64,000 nt of DNA from Paenibacillus sp. MSJ-34 (GCF_018918005.1 NZ_JAHLPR010000020.1:33236-97235); one strand, 5' to 3'. Positions 27,598 through 36,615 are shown, counted from the stretch's first letter. Numbers and translations: made by a program. The notes: generated by a model not told the origin, from the sequence alone.

Positions 27598-28278
27598 CTA
27601 TGATATCAAACCGGCTTCCCGCAAAAAATGGCGTACGATCGTTTCCTGGAATTGAACCCGCAGCGAAAGCGGCAAATTCCAGGACGTTTCGACGGTGACG
27701 GCTTTGGCGCGCAATAGACGGGCGGCGCTCGTACGGGAAGAGCCGGGCAAACTGCGCAGCCGGACGGTAAATTGACGGGAGCTCCGTTTAATCGACCGGT
27801 TCATTCGCTTGGCGATGCGCCGCACGACAGGCAACGATGCATTACGCGAATTCGTAATGAGCGATTGGCCGAGCACTTTCGGATCGACACGGGAAAACCC
27901 GTTCGCTTCGTGCAAGTCGAGAACCCACTCGGGACGATGCTTTTTCGCTAAACGAACTAAGGCGGCGGAAAGCGGATGACGGGCCCGGTCCTTCGGATGC
28001 CGCGGAAATGTCCGGTTTATATCGGGAACGCCGCGGATTCGCTTGCGAGACGCTTGCCGATTGACAATAGGCACAATAATTAACGTTCCTCGCTGCAATG
28101 CAAGCGAATGGCGCATCAACGACTGCGCAATATTGCCCGCCGCCCGCATGCCGGCGATTTCATTGCCGTGAATGCCGGCTGTGATGAGACATGCAGGTCC
28201 TTTCCGATCGCTGCGCGCGATATAATATGCCGTTTTGTATGAAGTACCGGCAGCCAATTGATATTGATTTACCCGCAT
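27598..28278 (-). CDS. Succinylglutamate desuccinylase/aspartoacylase-like M14 hydrolase
   Basis: 226 residues. Zinc-binding HGNE (TAGIHGNEIAG, about residue 38) and DLHEANGF, with VETSW further on, define the AstE/AspA branch of the M14 metallohydrolases. The substrate is not evident; short members of this group are common in Bacillales. The middle is very Arg/Lys-rich. It stands alone, convergent with the MmyB-like gene. Confidence 0.85.
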   Translation of the reverse strand: MRVNQYQLAAGTSYKTAYYIARSDRKGPACLITAGIHGNEIAGMRAAGNIAQSLMRHSLALQRGTLIIVPIVNRQASRKRIRGVPDINRTFPRHPKDRARHPLSAALVRLAKKHRPEWVLDLHEANGFSRVDPKVLGQSLITNSRNASLPVVRRIAKRMNRSIKRSSRQFTVRLRSLPGSSRTSAARLLRAKAVTVETSWNLPLSLRVQFQETIVRHFLREAGLIS

Positions 28279-28469
28279 TACGATTCACCTCGCTTGACGT
28301 TATTAACAAATAAATCATGATTTAGCGCATGAGCGATGCGACATTTATGATATATGCCGAGATTGCGCTGCTGGTGTCAGAGCGCTCATGGGCGGAATGG
28401 AACGACGGACGGGAAAGTATACTTATGGTAGCACGAAAAAAAAGGAAAAAAGGCGGAGGAGCGATCGAA

Positions 28470-28670
28470 ATGCAGAACGTTACTTTGAAAGTGCAAGGCA
28501 TGTCATGCGGCCATTGCGTTCATTCCGTAGAAAAGGCGTTGGAACGGATCGGTGTTTCCGGCAAAGCGGATTTGGCGGCCGGCACCGTGCATGTGCGGTA
28601 TGACGAAGCCGAAGTCAATTTGAATGCGATAAGAGAAGCGATCGAGGAGCAAGGTTACGACGTCGTATAA
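28470..28670 (+). CDS. copZ: Copper chaperone, heavy-metal-associated domain
   Basis: 66 residues with the metal-binding loop GMSCGHC at residues 10-16 and a ferredoxin-like fold pattern ending in EEQGYDVV. The size and sequence match CopZ, which carries Cu(I) to a CopA ATPase; copA and csoR are not in the window. The ATG at 28470 follows GGCGGAGGAG; an upstream in-frame extension to 28329 is not supported. Confidence 0.93.
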   Translation: MQNVTLKVQGMSCGHCVHSVEKALERIGVSGKADLAAGTVHVRYDEAEVNLNAIREAIEEQGYDVV

Positions 28671-28696
28671 CAACCCCGGCGGATGTGATTCGAAAT

Positions 28697-28734
28697 AAAA
28701 GGACGGCCATGTGGAAGCCGTCCTTTTTTTGCGT
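28697..28734 (+). terminator. Terminator of copZ
   Basis: AAAAGGACGGCCATG/TGGAAGCCGTCCTTTTTTT, a strong hairpin with a seven-T tail 27 bases after the stop codon. Confidence 0.9.
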
Positions 28735-28784
28735 GGCGAAAATGTATAAAGCATACCTGCGATAACAATAATAACCAAGAAATC

Positions 28785-30305
28785 ATGATGATTCGACAAC
28801 GGTGGTGCGAAATGACCTTATTTACCCGGTTTATTCAATCGTTATATAAGAAATCCCTAAAGTATAAGGGTTCGCAGGAAAATCTAACGAAGCAAGCGAA
28901 TGCCAAACCTTCCCTTCGGCATACGCTGCAAGAATTTGCGGATTGTGCGGATCTCAATCAACGAACCTATCCGGAGCTTGACGTGGTCACGGTTTTTTTC
29001 GGTCATTTGGTTGACGACGAGAAGTTGAACCGCGATGTAGTCACTCCGCTTTCGCAAGCGACTCCCGCCAACATCTCTAAGTTGTTCAAGCAAACCCAAT
29101 TCAAGTATGTGAACGACTCGAAAGTCTTGGTAAACGGCATTTTATCCGGAAGCGTCGCCATCTTTCACGGCAATGCTTCCTATTTGATCGATGTATACGG
29201 CCCGGTCGCGCGCTCGATCGCCCAATCGGAAACGGAAACCGTTATTACCGGCCCGCATGACGCTTTCACCGAGCAAGCGGGATCGAATCTATCGTTAATC
29301 CGCGCCCGGTTAAAAAGCTCCCATCTCAAAATCGTAAAGCTTAATGTAGGGGAAATCACAAAAACAGAAACATATGTTTTATATATTCAAGATATTGTCA
29401 ACATGGACTATGTGCAAGAATTGATTAACAGAATTAAAAATATCGAGACCGACGCCATTTACGATGCAAATATGTTGATTCAAATTATCGACGACAATCC
29501 GAACTCCATTTTTCCGCAATTTATAACGACGGAACGTCCCGATGCGGCCGTATCCAAGCTGGCGGACGGCAAAGTGCTTTGCATTATAGACGGCAGCCCT
29601 TCGGTCGTTAGCGTACCGACTTCCTTTTTCGAATTTTTTACTTCATCGGACGATTATTACCAACGGTGGGCCATTGGCAGCGCCACCCGTTTCTTGCGAT
29701 TTATCGCGTTTGTCATCACGATTACGTTCACGGCGGTCTATGTATCCATTACGACATTCCATTATGAGATGATCCCGGAAAATTTGCTGCTTTCGTTAAC
29801 CGAATCAAGAAGCAAGGTGCCGTTTCCGCCTCTGTACGAGGCGCTGCTCATGGAAACGACGATTGAACTTTTAAGGGAAGCGGGCGCGCGCCTGCCGACC
29901 AAAATCGGCCAAACGATCGGTATCGTCGGCGGGATCGTCATCGGTTCTTCGGCCGTGCAGGCGGGCTTTACAAGCAATATTTTGGTCATCGCCGTCGCAT
30001 CCTCCGCGATCGCTTCTTTCGTCATTCCAAGCTATGTGATGAGCGCATCGATTCGATTTGTTCGTTTCGGCTTAATCATTTTGGCAGGAGTACTCGGGAA
30101 TTTCGGGCTCGCGGTCGGGATTGCCGCGGTCGCCATCCATCTTAGCGGATTGACAAGCTTAGGCACATCGTACGTTACACCGGTCGCGCCGTTTCAAATA
30201 ACCGATTGGAAAGACATTTTTATACGGGCGCCGTTTTGGTTTATCCGAAAAAGACCGACACAAAGCAAATCGCGCAATGAGGTGCGAAACAAAATGCGGA
30301 AATAG
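28785..30305 (+). CDS. Spore germinant receptor subunit A (GerAA/GerKA family)
   Basis: 506 residues (a start at the ATG at 28812 is also possible and gives 497). A large hydrophilic N-terminal domain (to about residue 300) contains VNGILSGSVAIFHG and FEFFTSSDDYYQRW; it is followed by four to five membrane segments with GARLPTKIGQTIGIVGGIVI. It is the A subunit of an A-B-C germinant receptor of the spore inner membrane, which senses amino acids or sugars. It is first of three contiguous genes. Confidence 0.93.
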   Translation: MMIRQRWCEMTLFTRFIQSLYKKSLKYKGSQENLTKQANAKPSLRHTLQEFADCADLNQRTYPELDVVTVFFGHLVDDEKLNRDVVTPLSQATPANISKLFKQTQFKYVNDSKVLVNGILSGSVAIFHGNASYLIDVYGPVARSIAQSETETVITGPHDAFTEQAGSNLSLIRARLKSSHLKIVKLNVGEITKTETYVLYIQDIVNMDYVQELINRIKNIETDAIYDANMLIQIIDDNPNSIFPQFITTERPDAAVSKLADGKVLCIIDGSPSVVSVPTSFFEFFTSSDDYYQRWAIGSATRFLRFIAFVITITFTAVYVSITTFHYEMIPENLLLSLTESRSKVPFPPLYEALLMETTIELLREAGARLPTKIGQTIGIVGGIVIGSSAVQAGFTSNILVIAVASSAIASFVIPSYVMSASIRFVRFGLIILAGVLGNFGLAVGIAAVAIHLSGLTSLGTSYVTPVAPFQITDWKDIFIRAPFWFIRKRPTQSKSRNEVRNKMRK

Positions 30306-31398
30306 GTGGTTTCTCCGTGCAAGAGAAGTTGAGATCCATGCGACGATTTTAATCTACATGTTTCAATCGGGCATCGCGGTATTGCGATTGCCGCGGGTCG
30401 CGGCGCAATACTTTGGGACGAACGGTTGGATTGCGGTCATCATCGTTTCGCTCATCGTGACCTTCAACATCATGCTTATCGGCCTTGTTTATCGGCTCGG
30501 CCAGGGAAGATCGGTATTCGACATCGTGGAACAATCCATACCGAAATTTTTGGCCTTTCCCGTTTATATTGCGCTTGCTATCGTATGGGCTCTAATCGGA
30601 TGTTTGGTTTCCAAAGAATATGTGCTTATTTTTCAAATGTTCTCTTTTCCGACGTCGCCCCCCATGGCGTTGAAACTGTTGATGGATATCCTCGTCATCA
30701 TGTTGATCAGCAAAGGGCTGTATGTCATCGCCAAGGCGGGAACGATCTTCTTTTGGCTTATTATTTGGATGATGGTGCTGTTCTTTTTCTTCGTAGGCGA
30801 CATGGAATGGGCGCGGTACACCCCGTTTATTTTTAAAGACGGGGGGAATATGATTCAAGGAGTGATTAGTCTTTTTGGCGCCTTTCTTGGGTATGAGCTT
30901 AGCCTGTTTTTATTTCCATATGCGGACAAGAGGACGAAATTGATGAAGGCGGTTTTTATCGGCAACGTCATCGCAACCATCGTTTACTTGGTAACTTGCA
31001 TCGTTTCTTTCGGGTTTTACAGTCTTGATCAACTGAAATTGATCCTTTACCCCGTTATCGATTTGATGTCTTATATTAAGTTTCCGTTTGTGCAGCGCGT
31101 GGAAAATCTATTGTACGGATTTTTTATGTTCACGACATTGTTCTCAACCGTGATGTACGTTTGGGCGGCGAAAGAAGCGCTCTTTCGCATATTCAAAAGA
31201 GCGAAGCCGGGCGTAATCGAGTTCTGCATATTGGCGGTTGCGTACTTCATCGCTTTTATTCCGGATGTGATCGGCGAAGTACGCGAGTGGCTAAGGACGC
31301 TCGCATTTCTAGAAATCGGAATCGCATTCGGATTGCCGATCATTCTTATTTTGATCTTGCTTCTTCAACGTATGAAAGGCGGTATGGCTCGTGGCTAG
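30277..31398 (+). CDS. Spore germinant receptor subunit B (GerAB family), start apparently disrupted
   Basis: The frame encodes about ten membrane helices of the GerAB/APC-type transporter family (LPRVAAQYFGTNGWIAVIIV, ALAIVWALIGCLVSKEY). The 373-residue frame opens inside gerA with an unlikely N-terminus rich in Arg/Cys. A better start is the GTG at 30317, seven bases after AGGTGG, reading VQEKL; but this frame runs into a stop and would join the GerB frame (EIHATILIYMFQSG) only if one G were added near 30331. Either a one-base deletion has inactivated the gene, there is an assembly error, or translation starts at an inefficient alternative site. Confidence 0.75.
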   Translation: MRCETKCGNRWFLRAREVEIHATILIYMFQSGIAVLRLPRVAAQYFGTNGWIAVIIVSLIVTFNIMLIGLVYRLGQGRSVFDIVEQSIPKFLAFPVYIALAIVWALIGCLVSKEYVLIFQMFSFPTSPPMALKLLMDILVIMLISKGLYVIAKAGTIFFWLIIWMMVLFFFFVGDMEWARYTPFIFKDGGNMIQGVISLFGAFLGYELSLFLFPYADKRTKLMKAVFIGNVIATIVYLVTCIVSFGFYSLDQLKLILYPVIDLMSYIKFPFVQRVENLLYGFFMFTTLFSTVMYVWAAKEALFRIFKRAKPGVIEFCILAVAYFIAFIPDVIGEVREWLRTLAFLEIGIAFGLPIILILILLLQRMKGGMARG

Positions 31399-32494
31399 AA
31401 ACCGGATTATCCTTGCATTGTTCGCGGCGGTGACGATTTTGTCGGGATGCGGCGACCAACGGGTTTTGGAGCGATTGGGATTTATCGAGACGCAAAGTTT
31501 CGACTTGCTGCCGAACGGACTATTGCACATCGCCAGCAGCATCCCGATTGCCGATCCGGATGTGAAGATTGGCAGAAAATTGTTGACCACCGAAGCGAAG
31601 AGCAGCAAAGAAGCCAAAATCGAATTTTCCAGAAAAACCAGTCTAACATTGGTAAGCGGGCAACTGCGAAATATATTGTACGGGATGAGCTTAGCCCAAA
31701 GGGGTCTGATGGAAGAATTCGATACGTTCGGCAGGGATCCCGCGATTTCGCCGCAAGTCAAAATTTCGGTCGTTAATGGAAGCGCGGTCAGCTTGCTGGA
31801 GAAGAATTTCAGACAGCATCCGCGCACGGATAAATATATCGACCGATTGTTGATGAAAGAAGCGAAGGAGCATTCGATCCCGAAAGTGACGCTATACGAA
31901 TTTTTCCGCGATTATTTCGACGACGGCATCGATCCGGTCGCTCCGGTGATCAAGGAGGAGAAGGAAAATATCGTCATAGACGGAATCGGATTGTTTAAGG
32001 GGGCAAAATACATAAACAAAATTCAACCCCAGGATTCGCTTGTTTTCGGTTTTCTTCGGGGGAATTTCAGGCATGGGTCAATTAGCGTGGATCTCGGAGG
32101 AGATGAAGGGAGACGCGAATCGGTCATGTTCAATTCCTTGAACTCGAAGCGAAACGTGAAGGTTCGCAAGCAAGGGACGAGGATCGAGGAAGTAGCCGTC
32201 AATGTGGTCGTAAAGGGCTCCGTGCTCGAGTACATCGGACCGGGGAGATTGGATGAAGAAAAGGTTCGAATCGAACTGGAGAATAAAATTTCCGAACATA
32301 TTTCCGGCAAAGCCAATCAAATGATGAAATTTATGCAGAAAAACGAGGTTGATAGCGTAGGAATCGGCAAATACGTCAGAAACAGCATGACCTATGAACA
32401 ATGGAAAGGGATGGATTGGGGCCAAGAGTTTCCGAACATCAGAGTGAAATGCAATATCCGCTTTAAAATTAAAGATAGCGGAAGAGCCGCGTAA
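31391..32494 (+). CDS. Spore germinant receptor subunit C (Ger(x)C lipoprotein)
   Basis: 367 residues from a GTG at 31391 that overlaps gerB by eight bases. The signal peptide ends in the lipobox ILSGC. The body matches Ger(x)C proteins (DQRVLERLGFIETQSFDLLP; a C-terminal domain from about 200 with NVKVRKQGTRIEEVAVNV and KGMDWGQEFPNIRVKC). The lipoprotein completes the receptor with A and B on the spore inner membrane. No D subunit gene follows. Confidence 0.93.
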   Translation: MARNRIILALFAAVTILSGCGDQRVLERLGFIETQSFDLLPNGLLHIASSIPIADPDVKIGRKLLTTEAKSSKEAKIEFSRKTSLTLVSGQLRNILYGMSLAQRGLMEEFDTFGRDPAISPQVKISVVNGSAVSLLEKNFRQHPRTDKYIDRLLMKEAKEHSIPKVTLYEFFRDYFDDGIDPVAPVIKEEKENIVIDGIGLFKGAKYINKIQPQDSLVFGFLRGNFRHGSISVDLGGDEGRRESVMFNSLNSKRNVKVRKQGTRIEEVAVNVVVKGSVLEYIGPGRLDEEKVRIELENKISEHISGKANQMMKFMQKNEVDSVGIGKYVRNSMTYEQWKGMDWGQEFPNIRVKCNIRFKIKDSGRAA

Positions 32495-32539
32495 ATCAAC
32501 GAAGCATATGTTCTCTGTCCGGCTTGTATCGGTTTAAGT

Positions 32540-32592
32540 CGAACGAATGCCGGCCGGCAGCTTTCATCGCGCTGCCGGCCGGCATTCGTTCG
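32540..32592. terminator. Perfect 22-base-arm hairpin between gerC and serS
   Basis: Arms 32540-32561 and 32571-32592 are perfectly complementary (CGAACGAATGCCGGCCGGC... and its complement) around a nine-base loop. It ends directly at the serS stop codon. There is no T run on either side, so it is a hairpin of very high stability rather than a classical intrinsic terminator. It sits between convergent genes and probably limits read-through both ways. Confidence 0.65.
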
Positions 32593-33873
32593 TTACGGTA
32601 AAGTCAGTTCTTTCATTCCGCCCATATATTTGCGCAACGCTTGCGGAATATGAATCGAACCGTCCTGCCGTTGGTGGACTTCCAGCAGCGGGATCAAAAT
32701 GCGCGGCGTGGCCACCGCCGTATTGTTCAATGTGTGGCAAAAGCGGAGCTCGCCGTTCTCGTCGCGATACTTGATGTTCGACCTGCGAGCTTGGAAATCG
32801 TGCAAGTTCGACGACGAATGCGTCTCGCCGTAAGCTTGGCGGCTAGGCATCCACGTTTCGATATCATACTGCTTGTATGTTTTCTGCGACATGTCGCCGG
32901 TACATACCGCGACAACCCGGTAAGGCAGCTCCAACAATTGAAGCAAATCTTCCGCGTTCTGCGTGATTTGCTGCAGCAATCGTTCCGATAGCTCCGGATC
33001 GTTCGCGCATACAATCACTTGCTCTACCTTCGCAAACTGATGAACGCGATACAGCCCGCGCACGTCCTTGCCGGCCGAGCCGATCTCCCTGCGGAAACAG
33101 TTGGAAACGGCCGCAAGCTTCATGGGGTGGCGCACATCTACAACCTCGTTGCCGTAATACGAGATGAGCGGCACTTCCGACGTTCCGACAAGCCATTTGC
33201 GGTCGGCGGCGAGCTCGAACGTTTGATCTTGGCCCAATGGGAAGAAGCCGGCGTTCGTCAGCGCGTCTTCGCGAACGAGCAGCGGCACTTCCATCGCCGT
33301 AAATCCCCGGCTTGCCAGCAAATCAAGCGCTAGCTGCTGCACCGCTCGATGCAGGCTGAATCCGCTGCCGACGAGAAAGTAATTTCTCGCTCCCGCCACT
33401 TTCACCCCGCGCGCGATATCGACGATTCCGTGCATTTCGCCGAGCGCCGCATGATCCTTCGGTTCGAAATCAAAGCATGGGGGAGAGCCGACCGTTCTTA
33501 CGACGACATTGTCGGCATCCGAACGGCCGACCGGCGTGTCCGGCGAGACGCAGTTCGGAACAAGCAGCATGAGCCGTCTATAGTGCCTTTCGGCTTCCGC
33601 CAGCAGCGAAGAAAGTTCCTCCAGCCGGCGGTTGTTTTCCTTCGCACGCTCTTTGATCTCCGCCGCCGCATCGCGTTTCCCTTCTCGAATCAATCCGCTT
33701 ATTTGCTGCGACAGATCGTTTCTGGCATTCCGCAACGTTTCGGCTTCTTGCAGAAGCCGCCGTCTTTGTTCGTCCCAGGCGATTAAATCGGGGATGGACA
33801 CGTCGATCCCTTTCCAATCGGCAACCTCCTGAATCGTTTCTTGATGTTGGCGAATCCATTTGATGTCTAGCAT
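32593..33873 (-). CDS. serS: Seryl-tRNA synthetase
   Basis: 426 residues from the ATG at 33873, behind AAGGAGCG. The N-terminal coiled-coil arm that holds the tRNA (about residues 30-105) is followed by the class II motifs: motif 2 FRREIGSAGKDVRGLYRVHQ, the HSSSNLHDFQARRSNI loop and motif 3 ending DGSIHIPQALRKYMGG. It charges tRNA-Ser with serine. The upstream leader has a T-box, so expression responds to uncharged tRNA-Ser. Confidence 0.96.
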   Translation of the reverse strand: MLDIKWIRQHQETIQEVADWKGIDVSIPDLIAWDEQRRRLLQEAETLRNARNDLSQQISGLIREGKRDAAAEIKERAKENNRRLEELSSLLAEAERHYRRLMLLVPNCVSPDTPVGRSDADNVVVRTVGSPPCFDFEPKDHAALGEMHGIVDIARGVKVAGARNYFLVGSGFSLHRAVQQLALDLLASRGFTAMEVPLLVREDALTNAGFFPLGQDQTFELAADRKWLVGTSEVPLISYYGNEVVDVRHPMKLAAVSNCFRREIGSAGKDVRGLYRVHQFAKVEQVIVCANDPELSERLLQQITQNAEDLLQLLELPYRVVAVCTGDMSQKTYKQYDIETWMPSRQAYGETHSSSNLHDFQARRSNIKYRDENGELRFCHTLNNTAVATPRILIPLLEVHQRQDGSIHIPQALRKYMGGMKELTLP

Positions 33874-33902
33874 GTACACCGCGCTCCTTTTCGTCGAAAA
33901 TA

Positions 33903-34115
33903 CAAAAAACGCCCTCATCTTTTGGGACGAGGGGCGTTTCGCTCGCGGTGCCACCCAATTTGTCCGAGCGCCGATCGCGGCGGGCTCGAACCGCTTGGTC
34001 CGCGATAACGGGCGGGTCCGGTTTATTTAGGGAATACGCGTACAGGTATTCTTGTCATAAACGCCTCCGAGTTGGATGCTCTTCATCGGCATAATTGCGG
34101 TCTGAAATTAATTAT
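33903..34115 (-). ncRNA. T-box leader of serS
   Basis: On the minus strand the T-box sequence GGGTGGCACCGCG (about 33939-33951) precedes a hairpin ACGCCCCTCGTCCCAAAAGA/TGAGGGCGT with a run of six T (about 33903-33933). This is the antiterminator/terminator pair of T-box riboswitches. The upstream 150 bases contain stem I structure; I could not fix the specifier triplet by eye. Position directly ahead of serS implies sensing of tRNA-Ser. Confidence 0.9.
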
Positions 34116-34204
34116 TACAGAGTATAGCGGAAAAGGGAACGGAATGCAAGGTTTCGGCAAAGCGACGGACCGCTGTCGAATTTTTGCTGTCCTATTCCCA
34201 TCAT

Positions 34205-34234
34205 ATTATCAGGAATTCGGGGATCGTTTATAAT
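34205..34234 (+). promoter_or_regulatory. Promoter retained before the ogt remnant
   Basis: A TTATCA box and a TATAAT box with 17 bases between them lie just before the GAGGAGG site at about 34243-34249, i.e. a complete expression signal ahead of a broken gene. Confidence 0.5.
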
Positions 34235-34259
34235 GGAGTCAAGAGGAGGGACTGCCGAA

Positions 34260-34411
34260 ATGGAAGACGCTATTTTTTATTCCGTGTATCTATCCCGATC
34301 GTCGTGCCATGCCATCGCATTATCGGAAAAAATACTGCCCTGACAGGGTTTCGGGGCGGATTGCAGGTAAAGGAACAACTGCTGCATTTAGAAGGAATAA
34401 TAGCTTTTTGA
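34260..34411 (+). pseudogene. O6-methylguanine-DNA methyltransferase (ogt) with internal deletion
   Basis: After GAGGAGG, the ATG at 34260 reads MEDAIFYSVY, typical of the start of Ogt proteins. From 34289, in another frame, the sequence becomes SIPIVVPCHRIIGKNTALTG and ends KEQLLHLEGI, the C-terminal active-site region with PCHR. About 100 or more central codons are missing and the two ends are out of frame. The remnant is not functional as a methyltransferase. Confidence 0.75.
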
Positions 34412-34483
34412 AGAAAGGACATGCCCGTTTTCAGTTTTAACAGGAAGCCGCATAAAAACAACTTTATAGATAATCTTAATCAA

Positions 34484-34542
34484 AAAGACCAATTCGATCG
34501 GTTTGTACTGCAATGAAACCGGCCGAGTTGGTCTTGTTTTTT
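34484..34542 (+). terminator. Terminator upstream of the DUF6323 gene
   Basis: AAGACCAA ... TTGGTCTT outer arms with an inner CGGTTT ... AAACCGG hairpin, followed by GTTTTTTGTTG. It probably once ended the ogt transcript and insulates the next operon. Confidence 0.75.
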
Positions 34543-34546
34543 GTTG

Positions 34547-34575
34547 TTGACATTGGCGAAAAAACGGAGTAAAAT
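34547..34575 (+). promoter_or_regulatory. SigA-type promoter of the DUF6323-DUF6179 operon
   Basis: TTGACA at 34547-34552 and TAAAAT at 34570-34575, 17-base spacer. The following 85 bases are extremely A/T-rich and contain ATTTTATT ... AATAAAAT as an inverted repeat, possibly an operator or an RNA hairpin. Confidence 0.65.
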
Positions 34576-34664
34576 TTATCTCTAAAAACAATTTTTTAAA
34601 ATTTTATTATATCATATAAAAAATAAAATGTCAAGTATAATTTTTGGAAAGGATGTGATGTTTT

Positions 34665-35144
34665 ATGTTGTTACCCCGTATGCTGAATTCCATCTATGCT
34701 TCCATGCACGAACAGTACGTGGCCGATCTGCTTGAATCCAACGAAATCGCGAAGCAGTACGGCTTGCTATTAACTCCCGGGGAAATCAAAGAGATGATGT
34801 CCGTCCGAAATGAAGCGCTGCGCGCATACGGGCGGGTGGAGTTAGGAATCGAACCGACGAAAAGAATGATGGAAACGTTTTGCGCTTCTCCTTATATTAA
34901 CGCTGAAAACTACGCATCTGTACTCAACGAACTGCATGAAATTTTTTATGATTTGAAAAATGAAACCGAAGACCGGGTCGGCGACGATCGACTGATTGGA
35001 TGGATGAAGAATTGTTTCGACAATGAATGCGGCGGTTCTCTTGAATTGTTAAAGAGCAAGCTTGAATCGATGGCCGAACAGTTTCGCAGGGGAGAGCAAC
35101 GGGAGGAGCTTGAGGATATGCTTGAAAGGGGAGAGCTTTCGTGA
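34665..35144 (+). CDS. DUF6323-like protein of unknown function
   Basis: 159 residues, no signal peptide or membrane segment, mostly helical. It shows the pattern of the DUF6323 family as I recall it: QYGLLLTPGEIKEMMSVRNE, GRVELGIE, FCASPYINAENYASVLNEL, FYDLKNETEDRVGDDRLIGW and CGGSLELL. The tail is Glu/Arg-rich. It overlaps the following gene by four bases, and the two families are found together, which suggests a two-protein complex. No function is established. Confidence 0.7.
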   Translation: MLLPRMLNSIYASMHEQYVADLLESNEIAKQYGLLLTPGEIKEMMSVRNEALRAYGRVELGIEPTKRMMETFCASPYINAENYASVLNELHEIFYDLKNETEDRVGDDRLIGWMKNCFDNECGGSLELLKSKLESMAEQFRRGEQREELEDMLERGELS

Positions 35145-36580
35145 AACCGGAGAACCGAAACGCTGGCCGGGAACTGGCTGCGCAAGGCCATATCAACAGA
35201 GCGAATCTCAAGCAAAACCAATATACGTTGTCGCTTTTGCAGGAAGGTTTGCGTACGGGACGGCTGCTTAGCCGGGAAGTGTTTCATATTCAGAATGAAT
35301 GGATGAACATATTGCAGGACTTGATCAGACGGTACACACGAGAGGAGAGCTCATCCGTTGCCGTCGAGACGGCCGAAGGATTGCTGACATCGATCATGTA
35401 TGCCGTAGATGCTTACATGCTGCGTTGTGCCGATCCGGAACAAGCGATCGCCTATCTTAAAACCGCCGACGTTAGACAAATGTATGAGGGCGGCATTGAT
35501 GCGGTTCGCGAATGTTTCGAAGATACGAAATTGTTGTATAAGGAAGTCGATAGAACTAAATTAGACGTCGCGGTGGAAGCTTATCGGTTGACGATCGAGG
35601 AATCGGTGCCCGTGTTTTTGCGGAAATACAGCATTATTTTCGACGCGCATCATACGATGGCAAGCATCGATTATCCTTTGGCGATCGACGATATGCGTTT
35701 GCAGGGCGTTTATTATATTCGGCAATACTTGGAGAAGTTGAACATGGAAAATCGTTTTTGCCGTCTTTTCAGCTCGCAAGACCTTCAACATATGCTGTGC
35801 AATTATGGAATCCTATGCGGTTTCGATTATCGAATCGAGCTCTTCAATCTATTTGAATTGACGCTGAACAATGCGGTATTTTCGGTTTTGTCAGGGGGGG
35901 ATGCCGATCAGACGAGGATTTCCGCCTTTCAATTCGAACGGCTGGAACGCCTGTTCTTGCAATCCGACGCCGCTCGGATCGAGTCGTCGATTCGCGAAGG
36001 GATGGATCGGCTGCGCCGCGATTTGCAAATCAACGATCCTGGGCTAACCGAATATATGAATCGATGCGGAAGCGGCCTCATTCAAAGGATAGTCAACGCG
36101 AAACATCGGAATCGGTTGCAGCCGATCATTATAACGGAACAAGAAGAGAAACCGAAATCGATTCTCATTTCATTCAAAGAGGAGGATCGAATGACGGACA
36201 GCCGTTTCCGTATTCTGGTTCGGCAGGTTATGGAATGTCCGACAACCGAAGCGAAAGTTCGGCTCATTCGATCGAGCATCCATTCCCTGTATGATTATAT
36301 CGATTTGCTGAATTCCGATTGTTTGTTTGGCGACGAATATGATACGCTCTTTCAAACACTGGGCGAAGCGGAGTTGGCGATTTTGGCGAAAATCGTATTT
36401 TATGAGGAATTGCGCAGCGATACGCTGGACGGTTCGTCTGCCGCGATAAAGAAAAAGACGACCGGGATCGAGTGGCAGAAACATTATATCGATTATATTC
36501 AAAGCGTCGGTCAAGACCGGATCGCCTTGATTGATAAATTGATTCGGCGGATCGACTATGAAGAAACGTCATTGTATTAA
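35141..36580 (+). CDS. DUF6179-like protein of unknown function
   Basis: 479 residues starting at the GTG at 35141 inside the stop of the preceding gene. No signal peptide or membrane helix is seen; the sequence is largely alpha-helical. Conserved-looking blocks are SLLQEGLRTGRLLS, IQNEWMNILQDLIRRYTREE, DAHHTMASIDYPLAIDDMRL and GVYYIRQYLEKLNMENRFC, matching the DUF6179 family as I recall it. No catalytic motif is apparent. Translational coupling with the DUF6323-like gene points to a joint role. Confidence 0.7.
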   Translation: MKPENRNAGRELAAQGHINRANLKQNQYTLSLLQEGLRTGRLLSREVFHIQNEWMNILQDLIRRYTREESSSVAVETAEGLLTSIMYAVDAYMLRCADPEQAIAYLKTADVRQMYEGGIDAVRECFEDTKLLYKEVDRTKLDVAVEAYRLTIEESVPVFLRKYSIIFDAHHTMASIDYPLAIDDMRLQGVYYIRQYLEKLNMENRFCRLFSSQDLQHMLCNYGILCGFDYRIELFNLFELTLNNAVFSVLSGGDADQTRISAFQFERLERLFLQSDAARIESSIREGMDRLRRDLQINDPGLTEYMNRCGSGLIQRIVNAKHRNRLQPIIITEQEEKPKSILISFKEEDRMTDSRFRILVRQVMECPTTEAKVRLIRSSIHSLYDYIDLLNSDCLFGDEYDTLFQTLGEAELAILAKIVFYEELRSDTLDGSSAAIKKKTTGIEWQKHYIDYIQSVGQDRIALIDKLIRRIDYEETSLY

Positions 36581-36615
36581 GCGGGCCATATCGAAGAAAA
36601 ATTTCATTTTATTTT

